Below are positions 1-11,728 of a stretch of 64,000 nt of DNA, piece by piece. The position numbers were made by a program, and so were the translations under genes. The notes beneath the pieces are model-generated. The model searched no databases, was not told the DNA's origin, and was given only the letters and a program-made list of their open reading frames with translations. This stretch comes from Ceratotherium simum simum (Eukaryota > Chordata > Mammalia > Perissodactyla > Rhinocerotidae), in NCBI RefSeq assembly GCF_000283155.1, contig NW_004454163.1, forward strand, positions 7,346,129 to 7,410,128, given 5' to 3'. Each line of letters begins with the position of its first letter. Within the stretch, counting starts at the first letter, position 1.

Positions 1-404
1 AGCAGGAACAGCTGTGTTTCGACTGAGCAGCTGATTCATCTTTAGCTTTGGGTACTGTCAGTCATGTAATTGATTATTTTTCCTTTTCAAGTTGGCTCAC
101 TTGTAGCAAGTATGTGCATCTTTCTTTTATTTTTTTTATTTGTATACTTTTTCTGTGTTTTCTATTTTAATAAACAGTAGAAAAGAGATGTGGTTGATAG
201 TGTGGCTTGGGAAGTTTAAATCTAAAGGTTCGTCTAAGCTCACCTACCCGATAGAAGGGTAAATAATCCATGGAAACTTCTAGTAGCTTTTTCCTCTAGG
301 CACTAACCTCAAGGTACCTAGGTTTCTTAAATGGAGGGTGCTAGCCATACATTTGTTTTTGACTGGTAAAGTAAGTTATTAGATGTATCTTTCTTTTAAA
401 CTAA
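1..404 (+). other. ELP2 intron, no feature recognised
   Basis: AT-rich sequence with no exon that matches ELP2 and no repeat family I recognise. It is assigned to ELP2 intron only because the next downstream exon continues the protein from further upstream. Confidence 0.5.
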
Positions 405-1390
405 CGTTTTTAACAGCTTTATTTAGGGGTCATTAGTGTACTGTAAGTTGCATGTTGAAAGTGAACAATTTGATAAGTTTTGACATAACGTTTATACCTG
501 TGAAGTCATCACCATGATCAAGATGATGAACATATCCAGCAACCCCCAAAATTTCCACTGCCTCTTAGTAATTCCTCTTTCCTGCCTCCTTACCCTCTCC
601 TGCCCCCATACCAAGGAAGCCACTAATCTCCTTTTTTGTCATGATAGCATAGTTTGCATTTTCTAAAATTTTATGTAAATGGAATCATACAGGATGCACT
701 CTTTTTTTGTCTGACTTCTTTCAGCATAATAATTGGGGATTCATCCATGTTGTTACATGTATCAGTAGTTATTCCTTTTTATTGCTGAGTAGTTTTCCCT
801 TTTACAGATATATTGCAGTTGGTTGATCCATTCACTTATTAATGGATATTTGAGTTGTTTCCAGCTTTTGGCTTTTACTGATAAAGTGACTATGAATATT
901 TGTGTTCAAGTCTTTGCATGGATATATGCTTTCATTTCTCTTGAGTAAATACCTATGAGTGGAATTACTAGATGATATGGTAGGTGTATATTTATATTTT
1001 TAAGAAACTGCCAGACTATTTTCCCCAGTGACTGTACTGCTTTACAGTCCCACCGGCAGTATATTAGAGTTCCAGTTGCTCCACACCCTCACCAGCACTT
1101 GGTATGGGCGGTCTTTTTAACCATTCATTATCATAGGTGTGTAATACCTCATTGTGGCTGTAATTTGCATTTCCCTAATAATTAATGATGTTGAACATCT
1201 TTTCATGTGCTAATTTTCCATTTATATGATGTCTTTGTTGAAATATTTTCAAATCTTTTGCTCATTTCTTTCTTGGATTGTTTTCTTATTAGTGAATTCT
1301 GAAAAGTTCTTTATATACACCGAATACAACTATCAGATATATGCTCTGTAGATAATTTTTTCCAGTGGCTTGTCTTTTTTGTTTGTTTTT

Positions 1391-1613
1391 GGTGAGGAAG
1401 ATTGGCCCTGAGCTAACATCTGTTGCCAGTCTTCCTCTTTTTGCTTAGGAAGATTGGCCCTGAGCTAACATCTGTGCCCATCTTCCTCTATTTTGTACGT
1501 GGGATGCCGCCACAGCATGGCTTGATGAGCAGTGTGGTCTTTGCCCTGGATTGGAACCTGCAAACCGTGGGCCACCGAAATGGAGCGTGCCAACTTAACC
1601 ACTATGCCACCCG
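1391..1613 (-). mobile_element. ERE SINE
   Basis: On the plus strand it reads from a T-rich tail through GAGGAAGATTGGCCCTGAGC and CTTCCTCT blocks to the tRNA-like part ending CTTAACCACTATGCCACC. The terminal GGCCGGCCCC head is missing, so it is 5' truncated. It is inserted in the minus-strand L1. Confidence 0.8.
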
Positions 1614-3250
1614 TCTTTTCGTTTTCTTAGTGCTGTTTTTCAAAGAGCGGAAGTTGTATGTGTTGGTCAAGTCTGATTTACCAATTTTACCAGGTTGTGC
1701 TTTTTGTGTAGTATCTAAGAAATCTTTGCCTAACTAAACATCACAAATATCTTCTATGTTTTGTTCTAAGAATTTTGTAGATTTTAAGTTTTACATTTAG
1801 ACCTGTGATACATCTTTAATTAATTCTTGCATTTGGCATGGAGTATAGATTAATGTTGATTTTCTTGTATGTAGATATCTAATTATTCCATCATCTTTTG
1901 CTGAAAAGACTGTTTCTTCACCTACTGCCTTTTGCACCTTTGTCAAAAAATCAGCTGTGCATATATGTGTGGGTCTGTGTCTGCACTTTACTCTGCTCCA
2001 TTCATCTTTTGTTTCCTATCTTGATGCCAATACCATACTCTCTTAATAACTATAACTTTTTATAATATGTCTTGAAACTAGGAAGTAATTGTCTTCCAAC
2101 TCTCATCTTACTTTTCACAGTTATTTTGGCTATTCTAGGTTCTTTACTTTTCCATATGAATTTTAGAAGCAGCTTGACAGTTTCTTCGGAAATACCTGCT
2201 GGAATTTTGATGGGGATTGCATTGAATCTGTAGATCAATTTGGGGAGAATTTTAACAATATTGAGTCTTTTGACACATGCAGGCAGTATGCCTCTCATTT
2301 ATTTAGGTCTTTAATTTCTCTCAGGAATGATTTTTTTTTTGGGGGGGGAAACCTTTTGTTTTGGAAGAACTAGATTTAATGAAAAGTTGCAGAGATAGTA
2401 CATAGAATACTATTAGACCACTCACCCAGTTTTTCCCACTGTTAACATCTTAGTGTTATCAGAAATATTTTCTAGTTTTCAGTGTCATACACATATTTTG
2501 ACCGATTTATCCTTATTTCATATATTTTATATCTGTTCATTGCTCACATATGGAAATACAATTGCTTTTTGTATATTGACCTTCTTCCTTGCTAAACTTA
2601 TTTATTAATTCTTGTAGCTTTATTGTAGATACTGTAGGATTTTCTACATAGATGCTTATATTGCCTGTGAATAAAGAAAGTTTTATTTCGTCCTTTCCCG
2701 TATAGGATGTCGTAATGTTGAACAGAAGTGCTAACAGCAGAAATCCTCACCTTAATTCCTCTTCTCAGGAACAAAATATGCAGTCTTTGTCCGTTAAGAA
2801 TTTGCTGTAGATTTTTTGTGACTCTCCTTTATCAGGTTGTAGAATTTCCCTACAATTCCTGGTTTGCAGAGAGTTTTTATCAGGAATGGATGTTAGATTT
2901 TGTCAAATGTTTTTTCTTCATCTATTGAAATGATCTTATAGTTTTCCCTTTTAGTTTATTAATACGGTGAATTGCATTGATTGATTTTTCAAATGATAAA
3001 CCAACTTCGCATTCCTGGAACCAAACCTCACCTGCTCATGATATATTTTTATATGTTGTTAGATTCAATTTGCTAAAATTCTGTTTAAAATTTCATATAT
3101 AGTACATGAGGAATATTGCTGTGTAGTTTTCTTTCCTTATAATGGCTTCATCTGGTTTTGGTATCAGAGTAATGCTAACCTCATAGATATAGCTCCTCCT
3201 CTGCAATTTTCTTTCTATTTTTTTTTTTTTTGTTCAAGAATTTTTTTTTT

Positions 3251-3512
3251 TGGCCGGCCCCGTGGCTTGGTGCCCCGTGGCTTAGCGGTTAAGTGCGCGT
3301 GCTTTACTATTGGCGGCCCGGGTTCGGATCCCGGGCGCGCACAGACGCACCACTTCTCTGGCCATGCTGAGGCTGTGTCCCACGTAGGGCAACTAGAAGG
3401 GTGTGCAACTATGACATACAACTATCTACTGGGGCTATGGGGAAAAAAAAAAAGGAGGAGGATTGGCAACAGACGTTAGCTCAGGGCTGATCTTCCTCAC
3501 CCAAAAAAACTT
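3251..3512 (+). mobile_element. ERE SINE, forward, inside the tail of another ERE
   Basis: The head GGCCGGCCCCGTGGC is followed by a short repeat of the head (CCCCGTGGCTT seen twice), the tRNA-like box GGTTCGGATCCCGGGC, and the tail GATTGGCAACAGACGTTAGC ending in CACCCAAAAAAAC. It lies in the poly-T stretch belonging to the reverse ERE at 3601-3855. Confidence 0.8.
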
Positions 3513-3612
3513 TTTTTTTTTTTTTGGGAAAAAAAAAGGGAGGAGGATTGGCAACAGACGTTAGCTCAGGGCCGATCTTCCTCACCCAAAAAAACTTTTT
3601 TTTTTTTTTTTT
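3440..3612 (+). repeat. About 85-bp tandem duplication of an ERE tail
   Basis: The block of A-run, GGAGGAGGATTGGCAACAGA, TTCCTCACCCAAAAAAAC and T-run occurs twice. GATTGGCAAC starts at 3461 and again at 3546, a period of 85 bases. The copies differ by one or two bases, so the duplication is recent relative to the host L1. Confidence 0.75.
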
Positions 3613-3855
3613 TGGTGAGGAAGATCGGCCCTGAGCTAACGTCTGTTGCCAGTCTTCCTCTTTTCTCTTTTTGCTTGGGAAAGATTGTCCCTAAGCTAAC
3701 ATCTGTGCCATTCTTCCTCTATTTTTGTATGTGGGACACTGCCATAGCATGGCTTGATGAGCAGTATGTAGGTCCGCACCTGGGATCCAAACCTGCAAAC
3801 CCCGGGCCGCCAAAGCGGAGTGTGCGAACTTAACCACTACACCACTGGGCCAGCC
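3601..3855 (-). mobile_element. ERE SINE, reverse, with 18-bp target-site duplication
   Basis: It reads GTGAGGAAGATCGGCCCTGA to GGGCCAGCCC on the plus strand. The 18-base target duplication CCTCCTCTGCAATTTTCT is perfect, at 3195-3212 and 3856-3873. The 640 bases between the copies also include the forward ERE at 3251, so the forward element landed in the A/T tail of this one. Confidence 0.8.
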
Positions 3856-4445
3856 CCTCCTCTGCAATTTTCTGGAAGAGTTTTGTGTAGAATTGGTGTT
3901 ATTTCTTTTTTAAAGGTTTGGTAGTAAAGCCAACTTAACCTGGAGTTTTGCTTGTGGGAAGAAATTACAAATGTAATTTCTTTAATAGATACTGGCTATT
4001 TTGGTTATCCAGTTTTTCTTGTGTGTGTTATGGTAGTTTGTGTATTTCAGTACATATGTCCCTTTTATCTGTCAGATTTGTTGGCATAAAGTTATTCATA
4101 ACATTCCCTTATGATCCTTTTAATATCTGAAGAATCTCTAGTGATGTCACCTTTCTTATTCCTGCTGTTGACAATTTGTGTCTTTTCTCACATATCCTTT
4201 TTCTTTTTTTTTTTCGTTGGTGGGGGAGCAGTCTGGGAATTGATCAGGAAATTAATGATTTTATTGTTATTTTCAAAGAACCAGCTTTTGGTTTTATTGA
4301 TTTTCCTGTTTTTCTTCTTTCTGTTTCATTGATTTTGCTTTTTTTATTTCCTTTCTTCTACTTACTTAGATTTCATTTCTTCTTCTGTTTCTAGTTTAAT
4401 AAGGTTAAAGCTGAGGTCATTGATTTCAGATTTTTCTTTTTTTAT

Positions 4446-4736
4446 TTAATTTTTTTATTCTTTTGCTGAGGAGGATTTGCCCTGAGCTAACATCTGTTGC
4501 CAGTCTTCCTTTTTGCTTGAAGAAGATTTGCCCTGGGCTAACATCTGTGCCAGTCTTCCTTTTTGCTTGAAGAAGACTTGCCCTGGGCTAACATCTGTGC
4601 CGGTCTTCCTCTATTTTGTATGTGGGTCACCGCCTCAGTGTGGCCGCCGATGAGTGATGTAGGTCCACGCCGAGGAACCAAACCCAGGCCGATGAAGTGG
4701 AGCACGCGGAACTTAACCACTAGGCCATGGCCCCCA
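4446..4736 (-). mobile_element. ERE SINE with internal 50-bp duplication
   Basis: It runs from GCTGAGGAGGATTTGCCCTG to GGCCATGGCCCCC. The unit at 4501-4550 (CAGTCTTCCTTTTTGCTTGA through CATCTGTGC) is repeated at 4551-4600 with one substitution, so the element is longer than its neighbours. Confidence 0.75.
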
Positions 4737-5799
4737 GATCTTTCTTTTTAATATAGGTGTTTAGTGCTATAAATTTCTCTCTAAGTATTGTTTTGAAGCA
4801 TTCCACAAATTTTATGTTGTGTTTTCACTTTCATTCAATTAAAAATACTTTCTAATTTCCCTTTGATTTCATCTTTGACCTAGAGGTTATTTTGAAATGT
4901 ACTATTATTTAGTTTCCATATACTGAGTGTTTTCAAGATATTTTTCTGTTATTGATTTCTCATTGCATTTCCTTCTGGTCAAAGAGCATAGTATAACTTG
5001 AATCCTTTGAAATTTAATATATATTACTGAGTTCTTCATTATAAATGATAATGCCAAAGAAAACCTGGACAAAAGTATTCCGTACTATCGACAGGGACAA
5101 AACATGTACAACATTGCTCTATATATTAAGAGTCCAGCTGTAATAGTCAAGATATATATTCACGTGTGTAAAATTATAATGATTTTCTAATTTTCTCGGG
5201 CTGTGAACCATGGTAAAACACATTTCCATGTTCACTTGAAAAGAATGTGGATTCTGTTTCCATTGGGTGGAGTGTTCTAAAAATATGAATTATGTCAGAT
5301 TGGTTGATAGTATTATTCAAGTCATCTTTATCGTTTCAGTTTTATTGAAAGTGGCATTTTGAAATCACTGACTGTAGTTGTGGACTTGTCTTTTAATCTT
5401 TGTAGTTCAGTCAGTTTTTACTTTATGTATTTTGAAGCTCAGTTGTTAGATCCATGAACATTTATGATTATGTCCTCTTGATTAATTGACTAGTTTATCA
5501 TTATCAAATGACCCTTTTTATTTTTGGTAATATTTTGTGCTCTGAAGTCTACTTTGTCTGATGTTACTGTAGCCACTCCAGCTTTCTTTTGAGTAGTGCT
5601 TGAATTATATATATCTTTTTCCATCGTTTTACTTTTGAGCTATTTGTTTCCTTTCATTTTAAGTGGGTTTCTTGGAGGCAGCGTATACAGTAGTCCCCTC
5701 TTATCTATGGTTTTGCTTTCCACAGTTTTAGTTACCTGTGGTCAACCACAGTCTGAAATATTAAATGGAAAATTCCAGAAATAATACATATTTTATTTT

Positions 5800-6019
5800 T
5801 TATTATTATTTTTTTATAATTTTCTTTCTTTCTTTATTTTCCCCCAAAGCCCCAGTAGATAGTTGTATGTCATAGCTGCACATCTTTCTATTTACTGTAT
5901 GTGGGACACGGCCTCAGCATGGCCAGAAAAGCGGTGCATCGGTGCGCGCCCGGGATCCAAACCCGGGCCGCCAGCAGCGGAGCACACGCACTTAACCGCT
6001 GAGCCATGGGGCCAGCCCC
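5800..6019 (-). mobile_element. ERE SINE
   Basis: It reads CCCCCAAAGCCCCAGTAGAT through CCCGGGATCCAAACCCGGGC to GGGGCCAGCCCC at about 6009-6019. It is nested in the Tigger element. Confidence 0.8.
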
Positions 6020-6043
6020 ATGAGTTTTAAATTGCATGCTGTT

Positions 6044-6245
6044 TGGGGCCGGCCCCGTGGCTTGGTGGTTAGGTGAGCGCGCTCCACTGCTGGCGACCCG
6101 GGTTCGGATCCCGGGCTCGCACCGACGCGCTGCTTCTCCGGCCATGCTGAGGCCGCGTCCCACATGCAGCAACTAGAAGGATGTGCAGCTATGACACACA
6201 ACTATCTACTGGGGCTTTGGGGGGAAAAAATAAATAAATAAAATC
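6044..6245 (+). mobile_element. ERE SINE with perfect 18-bp target duplication
   Basis: GGGGCCGGCCCCGTGGCTTG head, box GGTTCGGATCCCGGGC and an A-rich tail ending AAATAAAATC. The flanking duplication TTTAAATTGCATGCTGTT is at 6026-6043 and 6246-6263. It is nested in the Tigger element. Confidence 0.9.
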
Positions 6246-6953
6246 TTTAAATTGCATGCTGTTGTGTGATGAAATCTTGTGCTGTCCCGCTCCATTCCAC
6301 CCTTCCAACAAAAGGATGACGTGAATCATCCCTTTGTTCATTGTATCTACGCTGTATACACTACCTGCCCGTTAGTCACTTAGCACTCTCAATTATCAGA
6401 TTGACTGTCATGGTGTCACAATGCTTGTGTTCAAATACCCCTTATTTTGCTTAATAATGACCCCAAAGTGCAAGAGTAGTGATGCCGGCAATTTGAATAT
6501 GTCAAAGAGAAGTTGTTGTTACTCTCTTACTGTGCCTAATTTATAAATTAAACTTTATTATAGGTATGTATGTTTAGGAAAAAACATAATATATATAAGG
6601 TTTGGTACTGTATGCAGTTTCAGGCATCCACTAGTGATCGTGGAACATATCCACTGTGGTTAAGGGAGGACTATTGGAGTTGAGTCTTGCTTTTTTACTC
6701 ATCTTGATTTTCATTTTAATAGGGACATTTATTGTACTATTTGTATTTAATGTGATAATGGATACAGTTGGATTTAAATCTGTCATCTTGTTATTTATTT
6801 TCTGTTTGATCCATCTGTTCTTTGTTACATTTTATTTCTTTTGGATTACTTGCTTTTTATGATTCCATTTTATTTCTTCTGTTTGGTTACTAAATATAAC
6901 TTTTTGTTGTGTTATTTTATTGATTGTTCTACATTTTATAGTATACGTCTTTA

Positions 6954-7171
6954 TTTATTTTTTTTTAAATTTTATTTATGTATTTATTTTCCCCCAAAGC
7001 CCCAGTAGATAGTTGTATGTAATAGCTGCACATCCTTCTAGTTGCCATATGTGGGACGCGGCCTCAGCATGGCCGGAGAAGCAGCGCGTCAGTGCGTGCC
7101 CAGGATCCGAACCCGGGCTGCCAGCAGCGGAGTGCGTGCACTTAACCGCCAAGCCACGGGGCTGGCCCCAA
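6954..7171 (-). mobile_element. ERE SINE with 17-bp target duplication
   Basis: Head GGGGCTGGCCCC in reverse at the right end, T-rich tail at left. Target duplication TATAGTATACGTCTTTA at 6937-6953 and 7172-7188. Inserted in the minus-strand L1. Confidence 0.88.
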
Positions 7172-8369
7172 TATAGTATACGTCTTTAATTTACCACAGT
7201 CTACCTACAAGTAATGCTGCACTTTTTCCTTACAGAAGTAAACATTCATTTCTGCCTAGTTCTGTGGTATTGTTGTACATTTTACTTCTTCGTAGAAATC
7301 CCACGATATATTATTATTTTTGCTTTAAGCAGTCAATTATCTTTTAAAAAGATTTAAGTAATAAGAGAAATTTTTTATCAGATATCATTTTTATTCTGCC
7401 TAAAGGATATTGTTTAACATTTCTTGTAATTCAGTTCTGCTGGTCATGAATTTTTTTAGCTTTTGCCTGTCTGAAAAAAATCTAGTTCTCCTTCATTTTT
7501 GAACACTATTTATGGTGAGTAAAGAATTGTTGGTTTTCCTTTCAGTACATTAAAGATGTGCTCCATTTTCTTTTGACTTGGATTGTTGCAGATGAGAAGT
7601 TGGCTGTAATTTTTCTTTGTTCCTCAGTAATGGGTCTTTTGCCTGCAACTGCAATTTTATGTTTATCACTGGTTTTAAACAGTTTGATTATTGTTGGTAT
7701 AGTTTTTTCATGTTTCTTGTGTTTGGGTTTTATTGAACTTCTTGGATCTGTAGATTTATTGTTTTCATCAAATTTGGAAAATTTTTTCAGCCATTATCTT
7801 TTTAAATATTGTTGCTTCTCATCCTTTTGGGGACTCTAGTTACACCTATATTTAGCCACTTAAAGTTATCATAGAGTTCGGTGATTTTCTTTTGTTTTTT
7901 TTCTTTATCTTTTTTTTCTGTTCTCTGACTGATTTTGTCTCTCAGGGATCAGTGTTCTTTGCTGCCAGGTATCTAATGTTTTGGAGTGCCATCATTTCAT
8001 GTATTTTGTCTGTTTTTTTAGTTTTTTCACACAAGAGAGTAAATCTGGTTCCTGTTACTCCAGATTGACCAGAAGTGAAAATCTCTAAAGTATTGATTAC
8101 GCAATTAATACACAAATACATGCTTCTTGTAAAATATTAAAACATTGTGATTACAGTGTCAGGGTCCAGTGATTCATCTTTTCTAATCCTAGTCTTCCTC
8201 TTCCCAGAGATTACACCTGGTTGTATTATGTATTGCCTCAGAATTTTTTTTTTGCATTTACACAGATACATAAAATATACCCATAGAAACAACATATTAT
8301 TTTGAAAAATGTTTTCTTTTCAGTTTATTTCTACTTAAATTGCTTCATTGTTTCATCTCTGTCCTACAG

Positions 8370-8562
8370 GCAGCTAAGAAAGAGCATGCAGCCATCATTC
8401 TTTGGAACACTACATCTTGGAAACAAGTGCAGAATTTAATTTTCCACAGTTTGACTGTCACGCAGATGGCCTTCTCTCCTGACGACAAGTTCTTACTAGC
8501 TGTTTCCAGAGATCGAACCTGGTCACTGTGGAAAAGGCAGGACACAATCTCACCTGAGTTAG
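8370..8562 (+). CDS. ELP2: ELP2 coding exon (first of five in window), WD40 repeats
   Basis: This exon encodes about 64 residues of Elongator subunit 2. ELP2 is a WD40 double-propeller scaffold of the Elongator complex, which modifies wobble uridines in tRNA. The translation begins [17 protein letters not shown] and contains the blade motif DRTWSLWK, which I recognise as mammalian ELP2. The acceptor is a pyrimidine-rich stretch ending CTACAG just before 8370. The donor is GTAAAA at 8563. The length is 193 bases, so it ends with one base of a split codon that completes as GAT (Asp) in the next exon. The upstream exon is not in the window; the 8.3 kb before it is intron filled by an L1. The reading frame is intact and there is no sign of pseudogenisation. 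Confidence 0.95.
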
Positions 8563-8858
8563 GTAAAACAGCTTCTGATTGGCAAGATTATTAGTGAAAC
8601 AGTTATGTCTGTTTTATCCACATTGAGCAGCTGTTGCTCAATGGCAGAGTCTCGTGGTTGTGAAGTCTCTAAAGTTCTGTGATAACTGAGGAAGACTCGA
8701 CCTTCCTTGTAAGATTTACAAGGGATGACCTCCTTGTGATTATGTAGTTGGGATGGCATGTGTTCAGACATGTCAGTTAAAGAAACATAAAAATCTATGT
8801 ATAGAAAATTTAGATTTTTCATATAGTTACAGAATGCTACCATAAAACCAAATGGATT

Positions 8859-9120
8859 GGGGCCGGCCCAGTGGCATAGCGGTTAAGTTCATGCATTCTG
8901 CTTCAGCGGCCCAGGGTTCGCTGGTTTGGATCCTGGGTGCAGACCTACTCACTGCTCATCAAGCCATGCTGAGGCGGTGTCCCACATAGAAGAGCTACAG
9001 CTCTACAACTGTGATACACAACTATGTACTGGGGCTTTGGGGAGAAAACAGAAAAAGAGGAAGATTGGCAACAGATGTTAGCACAGGGCCAATCTTCCTC
9101 AAAAACAAAACAAAACAAAA
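8859..9120 (+). mobile_element. ERE SINE
   Basis: GGGGCCGGCCCAGTGGCATA head and tail CAATCTTCCTCAAAAACAAA. Short flanking duplication ACCAAATGGAT just before the head and after the tail. It lies in the intron after the first ELP2 exon of the window. Confidence 0.85.
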
Positions 9121-9474
9121 CAACCAAATGGATGGCATATTCTGGGTTAAGGTTTTATGGGACAGGAATAATGAATATACAATTACATTGTGAAACTTAG
9201 AAGGACCATTGTCTTTCCTGCCCACCCCTGTCACTTTGAAATTGAGAAGGGCATTTTAGGCATTCACCTGTGAATAACATGACCCCTGGGCAAGATGTTA
9301 ATACACCTACCTATATTCTACTCTGAGCCTGGCATAAATTGAAAAAAGAGAGAAGGAAAAAAAAGGCTTCGTGTTGTTGCAAAGCAGTGACCTATTCCTG
9401 TTGCCCCAGTTTCTTTGAATGGGTAGAATCTAGAGAGTGTTTCAAGTATCTTTGTGTTGTTTAATCCTGTTTTT

Positions 9475-9712
9475 TTTTGTGTGAGGAAGACTAGCCTTGA
9501 GCTAACATCTGTTGCCAATCCCCTTCCTTTTTGCTGAGGAAGATCGGCCCTGGGCTAACATCCATGCCCATCTTCCTCTGTTTTATATGGGACACTGCCA
9601 TAGCATGGCTTGACAAGTGGTGTGTTGGTGCACAACTGGGGTCTGAACCCGAGAACCCCAGGCTGCTGCAGTGGAGTGTGTGAACCCAACCGCTATGCCG
9701 CCAGGCTGGCCC
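9475..9712 (-). mobile_element. ERE SINE with 16-bp target duplication
   Basis: It reads GTGTGAGGAAGACTAGCC to GGCTGGCCC on the plus strand. GTTTAATCCTGTTTTT is at 9459-9474 and 9713-9728. Confidence 0.87.
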
Positions 9713-10425
9713 GTTTAATCCTGTTTTTAATTTTTCACTTGATATAACCTGCATGCAATTTGATCTTGTGATATTTCTAGTCCCTTAGTTTGTTGTATTT
9801 TAGAGAATACCAGGGACTGTGACACATACTGAACACTACGTGTTAGAAGAGACTGATTTCTTTTACAACTAGTCGTTTCCTAACATGCAACCTTTACTTT
9901 TTAAAAAGTTAAAGGGATATTAATAATATGTCCATTAATTTGGTGTATCTTTATGGATTATGGATTAATAGATACATTCCTCTTCTCTCTTCATATGTAG
10001 TTATGTTTTAGACTTAGTCCGTATAAGGGCTAGAAGTTACCTTACATTTAAATCCTACAAGGGAAAAGATTTTTTAAGTTTTTTTTTTTTTTTTTTACCT
10101 TGTTTAAGGGTGCATTAATCTTTTTTCCATAGCTTAATATGCAAATCTGGCTACTTCCTGAGTACGGTTTAAATTGCTTCAGGCTTCTTCCATAGGCATA
10201 AATTGAACCTGTAGTTAAGTGTCTGGAAGATGTTTGTCATCAGTCACTAGAGAGAATTCCCTACTAGAAAAGAAAAGTATTCTCTCCTAGAAAAATAACC
10301 ATATGTCCATAGCCTTTTAGTGAGGGATCAGCTGCCTGGCCTTAGTCTGTTGCAGAGGTCAGCGTATATAAATTGCTTACTAAATTATGTGTTGTGTTGT
10401 ATATGGCACTTAAATATAGCTTTCT

Positions 10426-10676
10426 GGGGCTGGCCTAGTGGCGCAAGCGGGTAAGTGCGTGCGCTCCACTGTGGTGGCCTGGGGTTCGCCGGTTTGGATC
10501 CTGGGCGCACACTGACACACCGCCTGTTAAGCCATGCTGTAGTGGCGTCCCATATAAAGTGGAGGAAGATGGGTATGGATGTTAGCCCAGGGCCAGTCTT
10601 CCTTAGCAAAAAAAAAAAAAAAAAAAAGGATTGGCAGATGTTAGCACAGGGCTGATCCACCTCAAAAAAAAAAAAG
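10426..10676 (+). mobile_element. ERE SINE upstream of an ELP2 exon
   Basis: GGGGCTGGCCTAGTGGCGCA head, two A-rich tail blocks, target duplication TATAGCTTTCT at 10415-10425 and 10677-10687. It ends 68 bases before the ELP2 exon at 10745. Confidence 0.87.
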
Positions 10677-10689
10677 TATAGCTTTCTAA

Positions 10690-10875
<186 letters not shown>

Positions 10876-11156
10876 TAAATTTAATGTTTTTTCAAATGCG
10901 AAATAATATTATTACAGATATGTTTGGATAGAAAACACATAATCCTGACTTTCTGATAGAACTTTTAAAAATTTACATCTTCCCTTCTGTGTTTTTCATA
11001 TACATAGATAAAAAAGGCTTTGCTTACTTTTAAATTCTATAAGTACATTTCTCTGAAATATTAAGTATGAAAAGAAGACCTTTCAGACACAGCTTTCATC
11101 AAATAGTCCCACTGGGAAAAAAGTAGTAAATGAAGTGGATCAAGGCTAACAAACCA

Positions 11157-11392
11157 GGGGCGGGCCCCATGGCGTAGCGGTTAAGTGTGCGTGCTTCGCT
11201 GCTGGTGGCCAGGGTTCAGATCCCGGGCGCACACCGACACACCGCTTGTCAGGCCATGCTGTGGCAGAAACCCGTATAAAGTAGAGGAAGATGGGCACAG
11301 ATGTTAGCCAAGGGCCAGTCTTCCTCAGCGAAAAGAGGAGGATTGGCATGGTGTTAGCTCAGGGCTGATCTTCCTCACACACACAAAAAAAC
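11157..11392 (+). mobile_element. ERE SINE downstream of an ELP2 exon
   Basis: GGGGCGGGCCCCATGGCGTA head. Target duplication CTAACAAACCAG at 11145-11156 and 11393-11404. Confidence 0.87.
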
Positions 11393-11498
11393 ACTAACAA
11401 ACCAGGAGAGCAGGAGGGGATGGAGGGGCATAAGGAGAAAAATAGTTTCTACTTTTCTTTTTCATACTTTTATGAATTAAAATGTTTTTCTGTAATGA

Positions 11499-11504
<6 letters not shown>

Positions 11505-11534
<30 letters not shown>

Positions 11535-11713
11535 TCCCCCCAAAGCCCCAGTAGATAGTTGTATGTCATAGCTGCACATCCTTCTAGTTGCTGTATATGG
11601 GACGCGGCCTCAGCATGGCCGGAGAAGCGGTGCGTCGGTGCGCGCCCGGGATCCGAACCCGGGCCACCAGCAGCGGAGCGCACGCACTTAACCGCTAAGC
11701 CACGGGGCCGACC
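11505..11713 (-). mobile_element. ERE SINE, opposite orientation
   Basis: Long T tract, CCAAAGCCCCAGTAGATAGT, then CACGGGGCCGACC. Target duplication CTGTAATGAATGATT at 11490-11504 and 11714-11728. Confidence 0.88.
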
Positions 11714-11728
11714 CTGTAATGAATGATT

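Larger units (their letters stand above)
5688..6676. mobile_element. Tigger-type (Tc1/mariner superfamily) DNA transposon remnant
   Basis: The left end CAGTAGTCCCCTCTTATCTA and right end GGAGGACTATTG are imperfect terminal inverted repeats, with TA before the left end. Internal sequence such as GGTCAACCACAGTCTGAAAT and TTAATAATGACCCCAAAGTG matches Tigger-family sequence I remember. The same L1 resumes on each side, so it inserted into the L1. It has no coding capacity and holds two ERE SINEs. Exact family name not claimed. Confidence 0.7.
405..8080 (-). mobile_element. Long L1 LINE remnant, minus strand, broken by later insertions
   Basis: Reading the minus strand, this block carries L1 in order. 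The 3'UTR and ORF2 end lie near 400-1300. ORF2 reverse-transcriptase fragments follow at about 2050-3190, including a readable peptide with [15 protein letters not shown] and [13 protein letters not shown]. More ORF2 lies near 3874-5685, and 5' or ORF1-like sequence near 7400-8060. The order is consistent with one long element inserted antisense in the ELP2 intron. It is interrupted by ERE SINEs (1391, 3251/3601, 4446, 6954), a Tigger at 5688-6676 and a second L1 3' fragment near 2325-2555. Frames are decayed and no intact ORF remains. A single origin is inferred. Confidence 0.75.

Noticed and set aside
2050..2298. 82-codon minus-strand frame as a gene
   Set aside because: It is a fragment of L1 ORF2 with no intact element around it.
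3252..3360. Possible tRNA gene, because of the GGTTCGGATCC box
   Set aside because: It is the tRNA-derived head of an ERE SINE. The box recurs in about two dozen copies with SINE tails and target duplications.
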